64,000 nucleotides of DNA from Diaphorobacter ruginosibacter (GCF_014395975.1 NZ_CP060714.1:558001-622000); one strand, 5' to 3'. Counted from the stretch's first letter, positions 1 to 8,933 are shown. The notes: generated by a model from the sequence alone, not told the origin. A program made the numbers and translations.

Positions 1-936
1 GGTCAGCGTGTCGACGTCCGACTTCAGGAAGTCATTGCCCTGTGCATAGACGGGCACGTTGCTCGCGGGGTAGCGCGCTGGCGCGGTGCCGACGAGGTAG
101 CCGCCCAGGTCGGGCTGGTTGTCCTTGCCGCGGAAACCGTAGTAGTCCAGGGTCACGCTCAGGTCGGAGTTCACTTCCCACAGGCCGGACAGCGCCAGGC
201 CCTTGCGCTTGCGCTCGGAAGGGCCGCGATCGGGCACGTCCTCGCTGCCGACCAGCGCATTCACGCGCAGTGCGAAGGTGTCGTTGATGGCCTTGTTGGC
301 GTCCATCATCAGGCGGTAGTGGCTGTCGGTACCGACCGAGCCCGAAAGGCGGGTGAAGTCGTAGTCGAGCGTGGCCTGCTTGGTGATGACGTTCACCGCG
401 CCGCCAGCGGAGCCGCGGCCTGCGAACGTGGAGTTGGGGCCCTTGGTGATTTCGATCTGCTCGACCGCGAAGCTCTCGCGGGTGGTCATGCCGGGGTCGC
501 GCAGGCCGTCGACGAACACGTCGGAGCGTGCTTCCTGGCCGCGGATGATGTAGCGGTCGCCGAAGGCGTTGCCGTTTTCGCCGGTGCCGAGCGTGATGCC
601 GGGCTGGGCGGACAGGATCTGCTTGAGGTCGGTGGCGCCGGAATCATCGATGGCCGACTTGGTCACCACGGAGATGGTCTGTGGCGTCTCGGCCAGGGGG
701 CGGGTGTGGCGCGAGTCGGCCGACGTCTTGGCCTTGTACGGCGCGCCGACTTCCGCATTGGGGTTTGGGTCGATGGCCTGCTCGCTCACCGTCACGGTGG
801 ACAGCGATGTCGCGGCGGGAGGCGTGGCGGCTGTTTGTGCCATGGCGCCGAGCGGCAGCAGCACGGCGGCTGCGGCAACGCTGTCGACGAGGCGCAGGCT
901 CCTGGGTTTCTTGACGTGGGGTCGTTGCGATTTCAT
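1..936 (-). CDS. TonB-dependent siderophore receptor, N-terminal part (cut by window edge)
   Basis: Outer-membrane receptor for import of ferric siderophore, energised by TonB-ExbBD. The 312 residues visible contain a signal peptide ending near residue 34 (LGAMAQ) and a plug domain at about residues 60-175 with typical segments: ETPQTISVVTK, YIIRGQEARSDVFVDGLRDPG, EQIEITKGPNSTFAGRGSAG and GGAVNVITK. The start of the beta-barrel follows. The RGQEAR...FVDGLRDPG pattern resembles catecholate receptors of the Fiu/PiuA type, but substrate cannot be fixed from this part. The ATG at 936 is followed at once by the signal sequence. A Fur-box-like site lies 35-55 bases upstream, which fits iron repression. 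The rest of the gene, including the barrel, lies outside the window. Confidence 0.93.
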   Translation of the reverse strand, partial: MKSQRPHVKKPRSLRLVDSVAAAAVLLPLGAMAQTAATPPAATSLSTVTVSEQAIDPNPNAEVGAPYKAKTSADSRHTRPLAETPQTISVVTKSAIDDSGATDLKQILSAQPGITLGTGENGNAFGDRYIIRGQEARSDVFVDGLRDPGMTTRESFAVEQIEITKGPNSTFAGRGSAGGAVNVITKQATLDYDFTRLSGSVGTDSHYRLMMDANKAINDTFALRVNALVGSEDVPDRGPSERKRKGLALSGLWEVNSDLSVTLDYYGFRGKDNQPDLGGYLVGTAPARYPASNVPVYAQGNDFLKSDVDTLT

Positions 937-970
937 GGGGAGGCTCTCTGTTGGATTTGGCGCGATTATT

Positions 971-991
971 ATTAAGAATCACTATCATTCG
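971..991 (-). promoter_or_regulatory. Fur-box-like operator upstream of the siderophore receptor
   Basis: Read on the minus strand, the site contains TGATAGT-G-ATTCTTA, which matches the 7-1-7 Fur consensus TGATAAT-N-ATTATCA at 11 of 14 positions. It lies in an AT-rich patch directly upstream of the receptor start, where a promoter is expected. The remaining sequence from 992 to 1238 shows no gene or clear signal. Confidence 0.65.
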
Positions 992-1238
992 TGGGTTTAT
1001 TTGAGCCACCCCACGCAAAAAGCCTCATTTCGCAGATCTCGCAGCGGTATTCCGTTGCGAGTCAGCAACAAATTGACACGACAAAAATCAGCCTGGGTGT
1101 CGAGGCAATGGAACCATCTGGAGATTTTTGACTCGCGCTACAGCCTCTTCGCCAGAGCGGTTGGGAGTTGTCCGCGTGCGGCATGCTTCGACCCGCACCG
1201 GCCTGTATCGACATTCATGCAGCAGCCTGCGAAGGCTT

Positions 1239-2168
1239 TCAGCGATTGAGCAGGGTCGTGCGGTCTTCGAGCGCTGCTGCATCGCTGCGGACAAGGTCTG
1301 CCACGAGTTCTTCGCTCCATTGGGCTGCCTCGCGGTCGGCAAAGTACCTGCGGTGCAGCACCTGGAAATACGGAGTCTCGCGCAGCCAGCGCAGCGCATC
1401 GTCGAGCGCGATACGCTGCCATTCGAGCAGCTTGTACTTGAGCAGCACCTTGGCGGCGTGCCGTGCATGCTTGAGCGGGTCGGCCTCGAAGCCGGCCAGG
1501 CGGCGGCGAGCGACATCGAGTGCCCTCTGCACATCGCCGAACACCGGTCCGTGGCCCGGAATCACGATGGTCGGCGCGAGACGCGCAATGAGGTCGAGCG
1601 TGGCGCCCACGTCGCCGAACCCTTCCTCGCCGTCGAGTTCAGGGAACACCACGCCGAAGCCGTTCTCCCACAGGGCGTCGCCCGAGATGAGCACGCCGCT
1701 GTGGGGCTCGAACAGCACGACCGCATGGGTGTCGTGGCCCGGCGCGGCATGGATCTGCCACAGGCCGTCGCCCAGCGCAATCTCGCTCCCTGGCGTGAGC
1801 ACGCCATCGGCGCGGAAAGGCGGGCAGTGCTGGCCGGTGGGCTCGTAGGTCAGCGCACGGGCATCCCAGTCGCGCACATGCACGAGCTGCCCCGGCGGGA
1901 TTCGCGTCTGCAAGTGCGGCCAACGGGCCTGCAGGGCGGCATTGCCGCCGCAGTGATCGCTGTGCAGATGCGTGTTCACGAGCAGATCGAGCGGCCGGCC
2001 GTCGAGGCTCGCCGCCACCAGATCCACGGTCTGCTGTGCGTGCGTGTGGTATCCGCTGTCCACCAGCGCCGCACCATGCCTGCCCTGAAAGAGGATGTTG
2101 TTGGCCGACAGCCAGCCGCGTTCGAGCACGCTGATGTCGTCGGGAAGCTGCAGGGGGGAGGTGCTCAT
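1239..2168 (-). CDS. MBL-fold metallo-hydrolase
   Basis: A 309-residue metallo-beta-lactamase-fold hydrolase. The zinc-binding motif HLHSDH is at residues 67-72. It is followed by further expected ligand regions: GHDTHAVVLF, then SGDALWENG with its metal-bridging Asp, then IPGHGPVFGD. The long C-terminal helical segment after about residue 220 is common in the glyoxalase-II-like and quinoprotein-relay-like subfamilies. No signal peptide is seen. The ATG at 2168 was preferred over an upstream in-frame start at 2249 because the extra 27 residues do not look coding and would run through the promoter region shared with the divergent lipase gene. The natural substrate cannot be told from sequence. 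Confidence 0.88.
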   Translation of the reverse strand: MSTSPLQLPDDISVLERGWLSANNILFQGRHGAALVDSGYHTHAQQTVDLVAASLDGRPLDLLVNTHLHSDHCGGNAALQARWPHLQTRIPPGQLVHVRDWDARALTYEPTGQHCPPFRADGVLTPGSEIALGDGLWQIHAAPGHDTHAVVLFEPHSGVLISGDALWENGFGVVFPELDGEEGFGDVGATLDLIARLAPTIVIPGHGPVFGDVQRALDVARRRLAGFEADPLKHARHAAKVLLKYKLLEWQRIALDDALRWLRETPYFQVLHRRYFADREAAQWSEELVADLVRSDAAALEDRTTLLNR

Positions 2169-2284
2169 TGGCGCGGCGTATGTCTCTGTGGCTAGGTTGG
2201 GCCCATTGTGCCCGGTTGCAGGGTACGAAAGCGGACTGTCCATGCACAATCTGCGCTATCACTTTGTCAGGAAGGCAGGGGTTC

Positions 2285-3232
2285 ATGGTCGCCTGGTGGC
2301 TGCGTGCGGTCAGTTTGTTCAATGTGCTGTGTGTGATCGCCTGGTGCGCGTGGGCCTGGCCGCGTTCGCCCTGGCTGGCGGCGGCGGGCGTGGTGCTGGC
2401 GATGCTGGCCGGGCGACTCTGGCTGGGGCTGCAGTTTCTCGTGATGCAGGCCTGGCGGCGACGGCTGCAACTGCCTCCGCCTGACCCGAACGTGGTGCTG
2501 CGCGCGTGGAACGCCGAAACGCACGAGTCCGCGCGCTGCTTCGCCTGGCTGATGCCGTGGCGGGAGCATGCGGTGGCCGACCATCTTCCCGCAGATGCTG
2601 CTGGCCGGACCGGTGTGGTGCTGGTGCACGGCTGGCTGTGCAATCGAGCGGTCTGGACCGAGGCGATGCGCGGGCTGCGCGCACGCAACATCCCTTTCAT
2701 CGCGGTGAGCCTGCCGCTGTTCCTGCACCGCATCGAGAATGCACGGGGAACGCTGGAGGCCGCAGCGAAGCGCATGCAATCGGCGACGGGCCAGCGGCCG
2801 CTGCTGGTGGCGCACAGCATGGGCGGCCTGGTCGTGCGCGACTGGCTGCGCAGCCTGGAGGGCGACGCGGTGGGTGCACTCCATGTTCCTGCCGAAGTGG
2901 TGACCATCGGCAGCCCGCACCACGGATCGCTGCTGGCGTATTGCGCGGGAGGCACGAATGTGCAGCAGATGCGCCCTGGCAGCCGTTGGTTGGCGCAGTT
3001 GCAGCGCGACGAGGCGCGTGCCGGCAGCGCATTTGCTCGCGTGCGCTGGCACTGCGTGTTCTCCGACTGCGACAACGTCGTGTTTCCCGAGGCGACGGCG
3101 CAACTGGGCAGCGCGCCATCGTCATCATCACCCCATTCGCAATCCCATTCGCTGGCAGGCTACGCCCACGTGCAGATGCTTGCGGCGCCCCAGCTGTGGA
3201 CGCTGGTGCGGTCGCTGCTCAATCCGCGCTGA
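2285..3232 (+). CDS. membrane-anchored alpha/beta-hydrolase (lipase/esterase family)
   Basis: A 315-residue serine hydrolase. Two hydrophobic segments (about residues 5-25 and 30-55) would anchor it in the inner membrane. The catalytic domain has the oxyanion-hole motif VHGW at 114-117, the nucleophile elbow AHSMGG at 176-181 (Ser178 the likely nucleophile) and GSPHHGS near residue 213, all typical of bacterial lipase/PGAP1-like esterases. A purine-rich stretch (AGGAAGG) lies just upstream of the ATG at 2285. Its 3' end overlaps the convergent phhA gene by 14 bases. Substrate unknown. Confidence 0.86.
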   Translation: MVAWWLRAVSLFNVLCVIAWCAWAWPRSPWLAAAGVVLAMLAGRLWLGLQFLVMQAWRRRLQLPPPDPNVVLRAWNAETHESARCFAWLMPWREHAVADHLPADAAGRTGVVLVHGWLCNRAVWTEAMRGLRARNIPFIAVSLPLFLHRIENARGTLEAAAKRMQSATGQRPLLVAHSMGGLVVRDWLRSLEGDAVGALHVPAEVVTIGSPHHGSLLAYCAGGTNVQQMRPGSRWLAQLQRDEARAGSAFARVRWHCVFSDCDNVVFPEATAQLGSAPSSSSPHSQSHSLAGYAHVQMLAAPQLWTLVRSLLNPR

Positions 3233-4061
3233 CGAGAAGCTCGCTGTTCGCTCCATATTCCGGCAGCGTGCTCAGCTCTTCGTAGATCTGTGTGAAATCG
3301 GGTTCGGTGAGCGCGAACAACTGCTCGAAGCTGTCGATCACGAAATAGGTCTGCTGGTAGGTGTCGATCTTGTAGCGCGTGCGCATGGTGCGCATCAGAT
3401 CGAGCGGCAGCCGGCGCGGCTCGGGGCTTTGCACGCTGTACTGCAGCTCGCCACTCGAGCTCAGGATGCCGGCGCCGTAGGCACGCACGCCCTGGGGCTC
3501 CCGGATCAGGCCGAATTCGATCGTGTACCAATACAGGCGTGAAAGCATCTCGCCATGGCCGAGTTCCTCGGCCTTCAGGCCGCCCTGGCCGTAGCGCTGG
3601 ATGTAGTCGGCGATCACCGGATTGAACAGGAGCGGCACATGACCAAACAGGTCGTGGAAGACATCGGGCTCGACGATGTATTCGAACTCCTCGGGCTTGC
3701 GGATCCAGTCGGTGACGGGGAACTTGCGATTCGCCAGCAGCGAGAAGAAGGCCCGCTCGGGAATAAGCCCCGGCACGGCGACGATCTCCCATTGCGTGGC
3801 CTTCCACAGCGCTTCGTTGATGTCGTCGAAGCGCGGAATGCGCTCCTTGGCGCCGAGGCGGGGCAGCACGTCGATGAATGCCTGGCTGGCCAGGCCCGGC
3901 AACAGCGCGGACTGGCGTTCGTAGAGTCGGTGATAGGTGTCGTGATCCTGCGCGGTGTAGGCCGCGAAGTCCTGCGCGCAGGTGTAGTCCTCGTGCGCGC
4001 GGCTGTAGTCACCACGCGGCGGACGGCTCGACTGGCCGTAGACGACGGGGGCTTGTCCCAT
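3219..4061 (-). CDS. phhA: phenylalanine 4-monooxygenase
   Basis: Tetrahydropterin-dependent, iron-containing hydroxylase converting L-phenylalanine to L-tyrosine in the cytoplasm. The 280-residue length is that of the bacterial single-domain enzyme, without the regulatory ACT domain of the animal protein. The iron ligands are visible: His136 and His141 in HDLFGHVP, and Glu182 in YWYTIEFGL. The neighbouring hpd gene acts two steps later in tyrosine breakdown, so the region is a phenylalanine/tyrosine catabolic module. The gene ends head-on against the lipase gene with a 14-base overlap. Confidence 0.97.
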   Translation of the reverse strand: MGQAPVVYGQSSRPPRGDYSRAHEDYTCAQDFAAYTAQDHDTYHRLYERQSALLPGLASQAFIDVLPRLGAKERIPRFDDINEALWKATQWEIVAVPGLIPERAFFSLLANRKFPVTDWIRKPEEFEYIVEPDVFHDLFGHVPLLFNPVIADYIQRYGQGGLKAEELGHGEMLSRLYWYTIEFGLIREPQGVRAYGAGILSSSGELQYSVQSPEPRRLPLDLMRTMRTRYKIDTYQQTYFVIDSFEQLFALTEPDFTQIYEELSTLPEYGANSELLVSAD

Positions 4062-4121
4062 GATGCTGCTCCTTGGTATGCGACCGCATCTGGGGCCTGC
4101 CGGCCCGGTCTGGCGGTCTTC

Positions 4122-5090
4122 TTATTGAATGCTGATCTTGGCTGCCTTGATCAGGAAGCCGTACTTGTGATATTCGCTTGCGACGAATTCCTTGAAGCTG
4201 GCGAGGCGCATGTCCTCGGGTTCGATGCCCATCTTCTTCAGGTTGGCCTTGGCGCTGCTCGACTTCATCGATGCCTCGAAGGCTTCCGCGTAGCGCTGTG
4301 CATCGGCATCCGGCAGGGACGCCGGCGCGAACAGGCCGAACCAGGTGACCACGTTGAAGCCGGGAATCTCGTCGTTGATGCTGGGCACCTTGGGCAGCGA
4401 CTCGTCGCGGCCCAGCGAAGTCACGCCCAGCGCCTTGAGATGACCCGACTGGATCAGCGGCAGCGAGGATGCGAGGTTGTCGAACACCAGTGCCACGTCC
4501 TTGGACTGCAGGGCCTTGAGGGCGGGGCTGGAGCCCTGGTAGGGCAGGTGCGACATGCGCGTATTGGTCAGCGACTTGAACATCTCGGCCGCGATGTGGC
4601 CGATGCTGCCGTTTCCGCCCGAGCCGTACTTGAGCTCACCCGGATGCGCCTTGAGGTACTTCACCAGGTCGGTCGTGGTGTTGATGTTGAGTTGCGCGGC
4701 CAACTCGGCATTCATCACCAGCACGTTGGGTGTGCGTGCAATGAGAACCAGGGGTTTGAAATCCTTGATGGGGTCGTACGGGAAGTCCTTGTATAGCCAC
4801 GGATTGACCGCGTGCGTGGCCACGGCGCCCATCAGGATCCTGTTCTCCGATTTGGCAGCTTTTGCAACCAAATCGGCACCGACGCCGCCGCCCTTGCCGG
4901 GTTTGTTCTCCACGGCAATCGTGCCGAGCTGCGTCGATGCTCCCTGCGCGATGAGCCGCGCCGACGTATCGAGCGGCCCGCCGGCAGGGTAGGGTACGAC
5001 CAGGGTCATCGGCGCGGACGCGTTCTGGGCCTGGGCGGCCCAGGGGACGCAGGAGATCAAGACACTGAGCAGAAGACGGCTGCGGAGCAC
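4122..5090 (-). CDS. Bug-family tripartite tricarboxylate transporter substrate-binding protein
   Basis: Periplasmic binding protein of 322 residues. A signal peptide ends near residue 21 (WAAQA). It is followed by the family hallmark VVPYPAGGPLDTSARLIA and by the ligand-loop region ENKPGKGGGVGAD. Bug proteins bind carboxylates or amino acid-like ligands and are very numerous in Burkholderiales, usually without a cognate TctAB permease nearby, as here. The start is a GTG at 5090 with AAGGA about eight bases upstream. Its place between phhA and hpd suggests, but does not prove, a ligand related to aromatic amino acid metabolism. Confidence 0.92.
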   Translation of the reverse strand: MLRSRLLLSVLISCVPWAAQAQNASAPMTLVVPYPAGGPLDTSARLIAQGASTQLGTIAVENKPGKGGGVGADLVAKAAKSENRILMGAVATHAVNPWLYKDFPYDPIKDFKPLVLIARTPNVLVMNAELAAQLNINTTTDLVKYLKAHPGELKYGSGGNGSIGHIAAEMFKSLTNTRMSHLPYQGSSPALKALQSKDVALVFDNLASSLPLIQSGHLKALGVTSLGRDESLPKVPSINDEIPGFNVVTWFGLFAPASLPDADAQRYAEAFEASMKSSSAKANLKKMGIEPEDMRLASFKEFVASEYHKYGFLIKAAKISIQ

Positions 5091-5182
5091 TGGCGGATCC
5101 TTGGAAGTTAAGTAAACAGCGGGCCAGTATATTTACAATTTATTGCAGCGCAGCAATGTCGTTCACCCGACAAGGTTGATCG

Positions 5183-6313
5183 TCAGAGCACGCCCCGACG
5201 CATCTGGTCGAGCTCGATGCTCTCGAACAACGCCTTGAAGTTGCCATTGCCGAAGCCGTCATCGCCCTTGCGCTGGATGAATTCAAAGAAGATCGGTCCC
5301 AGCTGGTTTTCGCTGAAGATCTGCAGCAGGATGGCGTCCTTCTTGCCGTCGATGAGGATCTTGCGCTTGTGCAGTTCCTCCACGCTCTCGCCGTGACCGG
5401 GGATGCGCTTGTCGACGAGTTCGTAGTAGGTGTCGATGGTGTCGAGCAGGCGCACGCCGTTGGCGCGGAGGGTATCCACCGTGTTGTACAGGTTGTCCGA
5501 GCCCATGGCGATGTGCTGGATGCCCTCGCCCTTGTACATGTCCAGGTACTCCTGGATCTGGCCCGGCTTTTCCTTGCCTTCCTCGTTGATCGGGATGCGG
5601 ATCTTGCCGCAGGGGCTGGTCATGGCCTTGCTCTTGACGCCGGTGACCTGGCCCTCGATGTCGAAGTACTTGACCTCGCGGAAGTTGAACAGGCGTTCAT
5701 AGAAGTCCGCCCACTCCACCATGCGGCCACGGTGCACGTTGTGCGTGAGGTGGTCGACATAGGTCAGGCCCGCACCCTTGGGGTAGAGCATTTCCTCGGT
5801 GCTGATGCCTGGCAGCGGCACGAAATCGACGTCGAAGAAGCCGATGTTGCCGATGTCGCCCGGGCGTGCGCCGTTCTTGCCGCGCCAGCGGTCCACGAAA
5901 TAGATCAGGCTGTCGCCTACGCCCTTGATGGCGGGGATGTTCAACTGGCCCGGCTCCGAGGTACCGGCATAGCCCCAGGCGCCCAGGTTGAGCGCGCGCT
6001 CGTAGGCGGCCTTGGCATCGTGGACGCGGAAGGCGATGGCGCACACGCTCGGTCCATGCAGGCGGGCGAAGCGCTGTGCGAAGCTGTCAGGCTCGGCATT
6101 GATGATGAAGTTGATCTCGCCCTGGCGGTACAGCAGCACGTTCTTGTGGCGGTGGCGGGCCACCGGCTTGAAGCCCATGGCCTCGAAGGCCTTGCCCATT
6201 TCGGCGGGGTTGGGGGCTGCATATTCGATGAACTCGAATCCATCGGTGCCCATGGGGTTCTCCCAGGCGGACGCTGTCGATGGGAGGGCGGTTTCGTGGG
6301 TAGGAGCGTTCAT
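5183..6313 (-). CDS. hpd: 4-hydroxyphenylpyruvate dioxygenase
   Basis: Non-heme Fe(II) enzyme converting 4-hydroxyphenylpyruvate to homogentisate in tyrosine catabolism. The 376-residue protein has two glyoxalase/VOC-type domains. The iron ligands can be placed at His188 (YVDHLTHNV), His267 (IQHIAMGSDN) and Glu344 (FFEFIQRKG). The C-terminal segment DDGFGNGNFKALFESIE is typical of the family. The ATG at 6313 was chosen; an in-frame extension to 6433 would place non-conserved sequence in the promoter region. It is divergent from an Lrp/AsnC regulator, with an operator-rich intergenic region between them. Confidence 0.97.
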   Translation of the reverse strand: MNAPTHETALPSTASAWENPMGTDGFEFIEYAAPNPAEMGKAFEAMGFKPVARHRHKNVLLYRQGEINFIINAEPDSFAQRFARLHGPSVCAIAFRVHDAKAAYERALNLGAWGYAGTSEPGQLNIPAIKGVGDSLIYFVDRWRGKNGARPGDIGNIGFFDVDFVPLPGISTEEMLYPKGAGLTYVDHLTHNVHRGRMVEWADFYERLFNFREVKYFDIEGQVTGVKSKAMTSPCGKIRIPINEEGKEKPGQIQEYLDMYKGEGIQHIAMGSDNLYNTVDTLRANGVRLLDTIDTYYELVDKRIPGHGESVEELHKRKILIDGKKDAILLQIFSENQLGPIFFEFIQRKGDDGFGNGNFKALFESIELDQMRRGVL

Positions 6314-6366
6314 TGGCTTGTCTCCCGGATCCTTCGACGCGGAAGTGGTAGTGATTTGATTTCTGT

Positions 6367-6480
6367 CATTGCACGCAGAATTTGACCGACATGTGCAATG
6401 GGCGGCTTCTTGTTGAATATATGTGGCAATCACGTCATTTTTTCGCCGAAATCATCGATGATTGATTTATTGAGTGCAAT
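6367..6480. promoter_or_regulatory. candidate operator cluster between hpd and the Lrp-type regulator gene
   Basis: This AT-rich divergent intergenic region holds an inverted pair CATTGCAC (6367-6374) and GTGCAATG (6393-6400), a third copy GTGCAAT (6474-6480), and a perfect 14-base palindrome AATCATCGATGATT (6450-6463). Lrp/AsnC regulators usually bind several imperfect palindromes near their own and the divergent target promoter, so these are good candidate sites. Which element is the true operator is inference. Confidence 0.5.
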
Positions 6481-6571
6481 TTTTTTGCAAGTTTTTTTAT
6501 TTTTGTGAATTTAAAATGCGCTAGGGAAGTTTCCAATTACCAATTGCTGCAGACTGCACCAGAATGGTCCC

Positions 6572-7078
6572 ATGAGCACACCTCTCCAAAGCAGTGATTC
6601 GGTCGGCAATTCGCTGGACAAGCTGGACCGCGCCATCCTTCGATGCCTGCAGGCCAATGGCCGTGAAACCTATGACGTGATCGGCGAACGTGTGGGGCTG
6701 TCGCCCAGCGCCGTGCTGCGGCGTGCCAAGCGCCTGGAAGAGGCAGGCATCATCGAACGCTATGTGGCGCTGGTGAAGCCCGAGGCGGTGGGACTGGGGC
6801 TCACGGCGTATCTCAATGTGCGGCTCGAAAAGCACACGGAGACCCATAAGCGCAATCCCATGGATGTGTTCCGCGCGAGCGTGCAGACCTGGCCCGAGGT
6901 GGTGGAGTGCGCCGCACTCACCGGCGAGATGGACTATCTGCTGCGCGTGGTGGTGGCGGACATGTCGCACTACAGCCGCTTCATCATGGACACGCTGCTC
7001 AAGCATCCCAGCGTGCAGGACTGCAAGACCAGCTTTGTGCTGGACCGCGTCAAGGCGACCACCTCGGTGCCTGTCTGA
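6572..7078 (+). CDS. Lrp/AsnC family transcriptional regulator
   Basis: A 168-residue regulator. The N-terminal winged helix-turn-helix lies at about residues 17-65 (LDRAILRCLQANGRETYDVIGE, then VGLSPSAVLRRAKRLEEAGII). The C-terminal RAM/ligand-binding domain follows (VVECAALTGEMDYLLRVVV). It is divergent from hpd, the usual place for a regulator of aromatic amino acid degradation, and probably senses phenylalanine, tyrosine or a related compound. That role is inferred from position. Confidence 0.93.
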   Translation: MSTPLQSSDSVGNSLDKLDRAILRCLQANGRETYDVIGERVGLSPSAVLRRAKRLEEAGIIERYVALVKPEAVGLGLTAYLNVRLEKHTETHKRNPMDVFRASVQTWPEVVECAALTGEMDYLLRVVVADMSHYSRFIMDTLLKHPSVQDCKTSFVLDRVKATTSVPV

Positions 7079-7315
7079 CGGGTACGTAGCCCGAGGCCGC
7101 GCGCCTGCCTGCAGGGCCTGTCCGAGGGAACATCCCCATACTTCATGTTGCATTGCAACCAAGGTGATGCAGATCCCTAGGGAAAACCCTAGAATCGCGC
7201 CATCATGCTTTTGACGAAAGATTGGTTGCTTGCTTCCTGGGATATCGGTCGGCGCTTTTGGGGCGCAGGCCCCACTGATGAACAGGCGTCGCCGACGCAA
7301 CGAGGTAAATCCAAA

Positions 7316-7948
7316 ATGGCTTCTGCTTCCGTGCCGATTCGCTCGCTGGCGGCTCAGCATCGCGAGCGCATTGCCGCACACCTGATGAGCCTCAGCCCCG
7401 AGGACCGCTATCTGCGCTTCGGCTACCCCGCAAGCGATGGGCAGGTGCGCCGCTACGTCGATCAGATCGATTTCGATCGCGATGAAGTCATCGGCGTCTT
7501 CAACCGTCGTCTCGAGCTGATCGCCATGGCGCATGTGGCCTATGCGACCGATGATGAATTCAAGAGCTGTGCCGAGTTCGGCGTGTCCGTGCTCTCCAAG
7601 GCCCGGGGCCGTGGGTATGGCGCACAGCTGTTTGACCGCGCCGTGATGCTGGCACGCAGCCGCGACGTGAAGATGATGTTCATCCACGCGCTGTCCGAGA
7701 ACACCGCCATGCTGCGCATCGCGCGCAATGCGGGTGCCACGGTGCACCGCGACGGTTCCGAATCGGAGGCCTACCTGGAATTGCCGCCCGCGAGCTTCGA
7801 CACGCGCATGAGCAAGATCGTGGCCGTGCAGTTCGGCGAGATGGACTACCAGTTCAAGAAGCAGGCCAAGCAATTCTGGGATTTCCTCGGCAACGTGCAG
7901 GAAATCCGCCAGGGCGTGCGCGAGGGCCGGCACCAGGCGGCGGAGTAA
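7316..7948 (+). CDS. GNAT family N-acetyltransferase
   Basis: A 210-residue acetyl-CoA-dependent acyltransferase. The acetyl-CoA binding motif is visible as GVSVLSKARGRGYGAQLFDRAV, here given by its core GRGYG, followed by HALSENTAMLRIARNAGA. The N-terminal segment HLMSLSPEDRYLRFGY is typical of GNAT proteins related to the C-terminal domain of protein lysine acetyltransferases. The ATG at 7316 has GAGGT nine bases upstream. An in-frame ATG at 7205 would add 37 residues but lacks a clear ribosome binding site. Substrate unknown. Confidence 0.85.
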   Translation: MASASVPIRSLAAQHRERIAAHLMSLSPEDRYLRFGYPASDGQVRRYVDQIDFDRDEVIGVFNRRLELIAMAHVAYATDDEFKSCAEFGVSVLSKARGRGYGAQLFDRAVMLARSRDVKMMFIHALSENTAMLRIARNAGATVHRDGSESEAYLELPPASFDTRMSKIVAVQFGEMDYQFKKQAKQFWDFLGNVQEIRQGVREGRHQAAE

Positions 7949-8021
7949 TCCAGGGCGGCGGCCACCGCATTCCGCTATCCTTGGGGCTTGTCCAACTACC
8001 GCACGTCCTGCATACACGACC

Positions 8022-8897
8022 GTGTCAGAACCGCATTCGGCGCGTCCTTCCGACAAGGATGACAAGCCCTCCCTCCTGCAGCGCGTGCTGGAGTTCATCA
8101 ATCCCGGCCCCAACACCACCGAGGAACTGGTGGCTGCCATGGCCGAAGCCGAGGATGATGACGTCATCAATGCCGATACACGGGTGCTGCTGGAGCGCGT
8201 GCTGCGCATGGCCGAGATGACGGCCAGCGATGTGATGGTTCCCGCGCCACGCATGGATCTGCTGGACATCGATGCGCCCATCGACGAGCTGGTACTGCAG
8301 GTGATCCGTACGGCGCACTCGCGCTTTCCGGTCTTCCAGGGCGAGCGCGACAACATCGTCGGCGTGCTGCTCGCCAAGGATCTGCTCAAGCTCTCACGCT
8401 CCCCCAGTCTGAACATTCGCACGATGGTGCGCCCGGCGCTGTTCGTTCCCGAAAGCAAGGGGCTGAACGACCTGTCGCGGGAATTCCGTCTCTCGCGCAG
8501 CCACATGGCGATCGTGATCGACGAGTTCGGGCGCATCGCCGGCCTGGTCACTTTCGAGGACGTGATCGAGCAGATCGTGGGCGAGATCGAGGACGAGTTC
8601 GACGAGCCCGAGGAAGAGGGCGACATCTTCGGCCTGGCCGACCACACATACCGCGTGAGCGGTGACACGCCCGTCGACCGCGTGGCGGAGGCCTTCGAGG
8701 TGAGGCTTGCGAGCAGCGACCCTGACGAATCCTTCGACACCATCGGCGGCCTGATCGCCCACGAGCTGGGCCGCGTGCCGCGCAAGGGCGAGCATTTCGA
8801 CATCGGCGGACTGCGCTTTCTGGTGCTGCACACCAAGGGCGGGGCCGTGCGCTGGTTCAAGGTGTCGCCGCATGATGCGACCCCGGACGATGCGTGA
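8022..8897 (+). CDS. corC: CorC/HlyC-type CBS domain protein (magnesium/cobalt efflux family)
   Basis: A 291-residue cytoplasmic protein with two CBS domains (about residues 65-185; VMVPAPRMDLLDIDAPIDEL and MAIVIDEFGRIAGLVTFEDV) and a C-terminal CorC/HlyC transporter-associated domain (about 200-280). It lacks the membrane domain of longer relatives. It starts with GTG at 8022. The gene lies 36 bases upstream of lnt, a pairing conserved in many proteobacteria. Proposed roles are magnesium/cobalt efflux or envelope homeostasis. Confidence 0.92.
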   Translation: MSEPHSARPSDKDDKPSLLQRVLEFINPGPNTTEELVAAMAEAEDDDVINADTRVLLERVLRMAEMTASDVMVPAPRMDLLDIDAPIDELVLQVIRTAHSRFPVFQGERDNIVGVLLAKDLLKLSRSPSLNIRTMVRPALFVPESKGLNDLSREFRLSRSHMAIVIDEFGRIAGLVTFEDVIEQIVGEIEDEFDEPEEEGDIFGLADHTYRVSGDTPVDRVAEAFEVRLASSDPDESFDTIGGLIAHELGRVPRKGEHFDIGGLRFLVLHTKGGAVRWFKVSPHDATPDDA

Positions 8898-8933
8898 AGG
8901 CACGGCCATGATCCATTGGGGGCGGTGCAGCGC

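Noticed and set aside
7205..7315. N-terminal extension of the GNAT protein from an ATG at 7205
   Set aside because: The inner ATG at 7316 has a good ribosome binding site, and the extension lacks GNAT features; it is kept only as an alternative.
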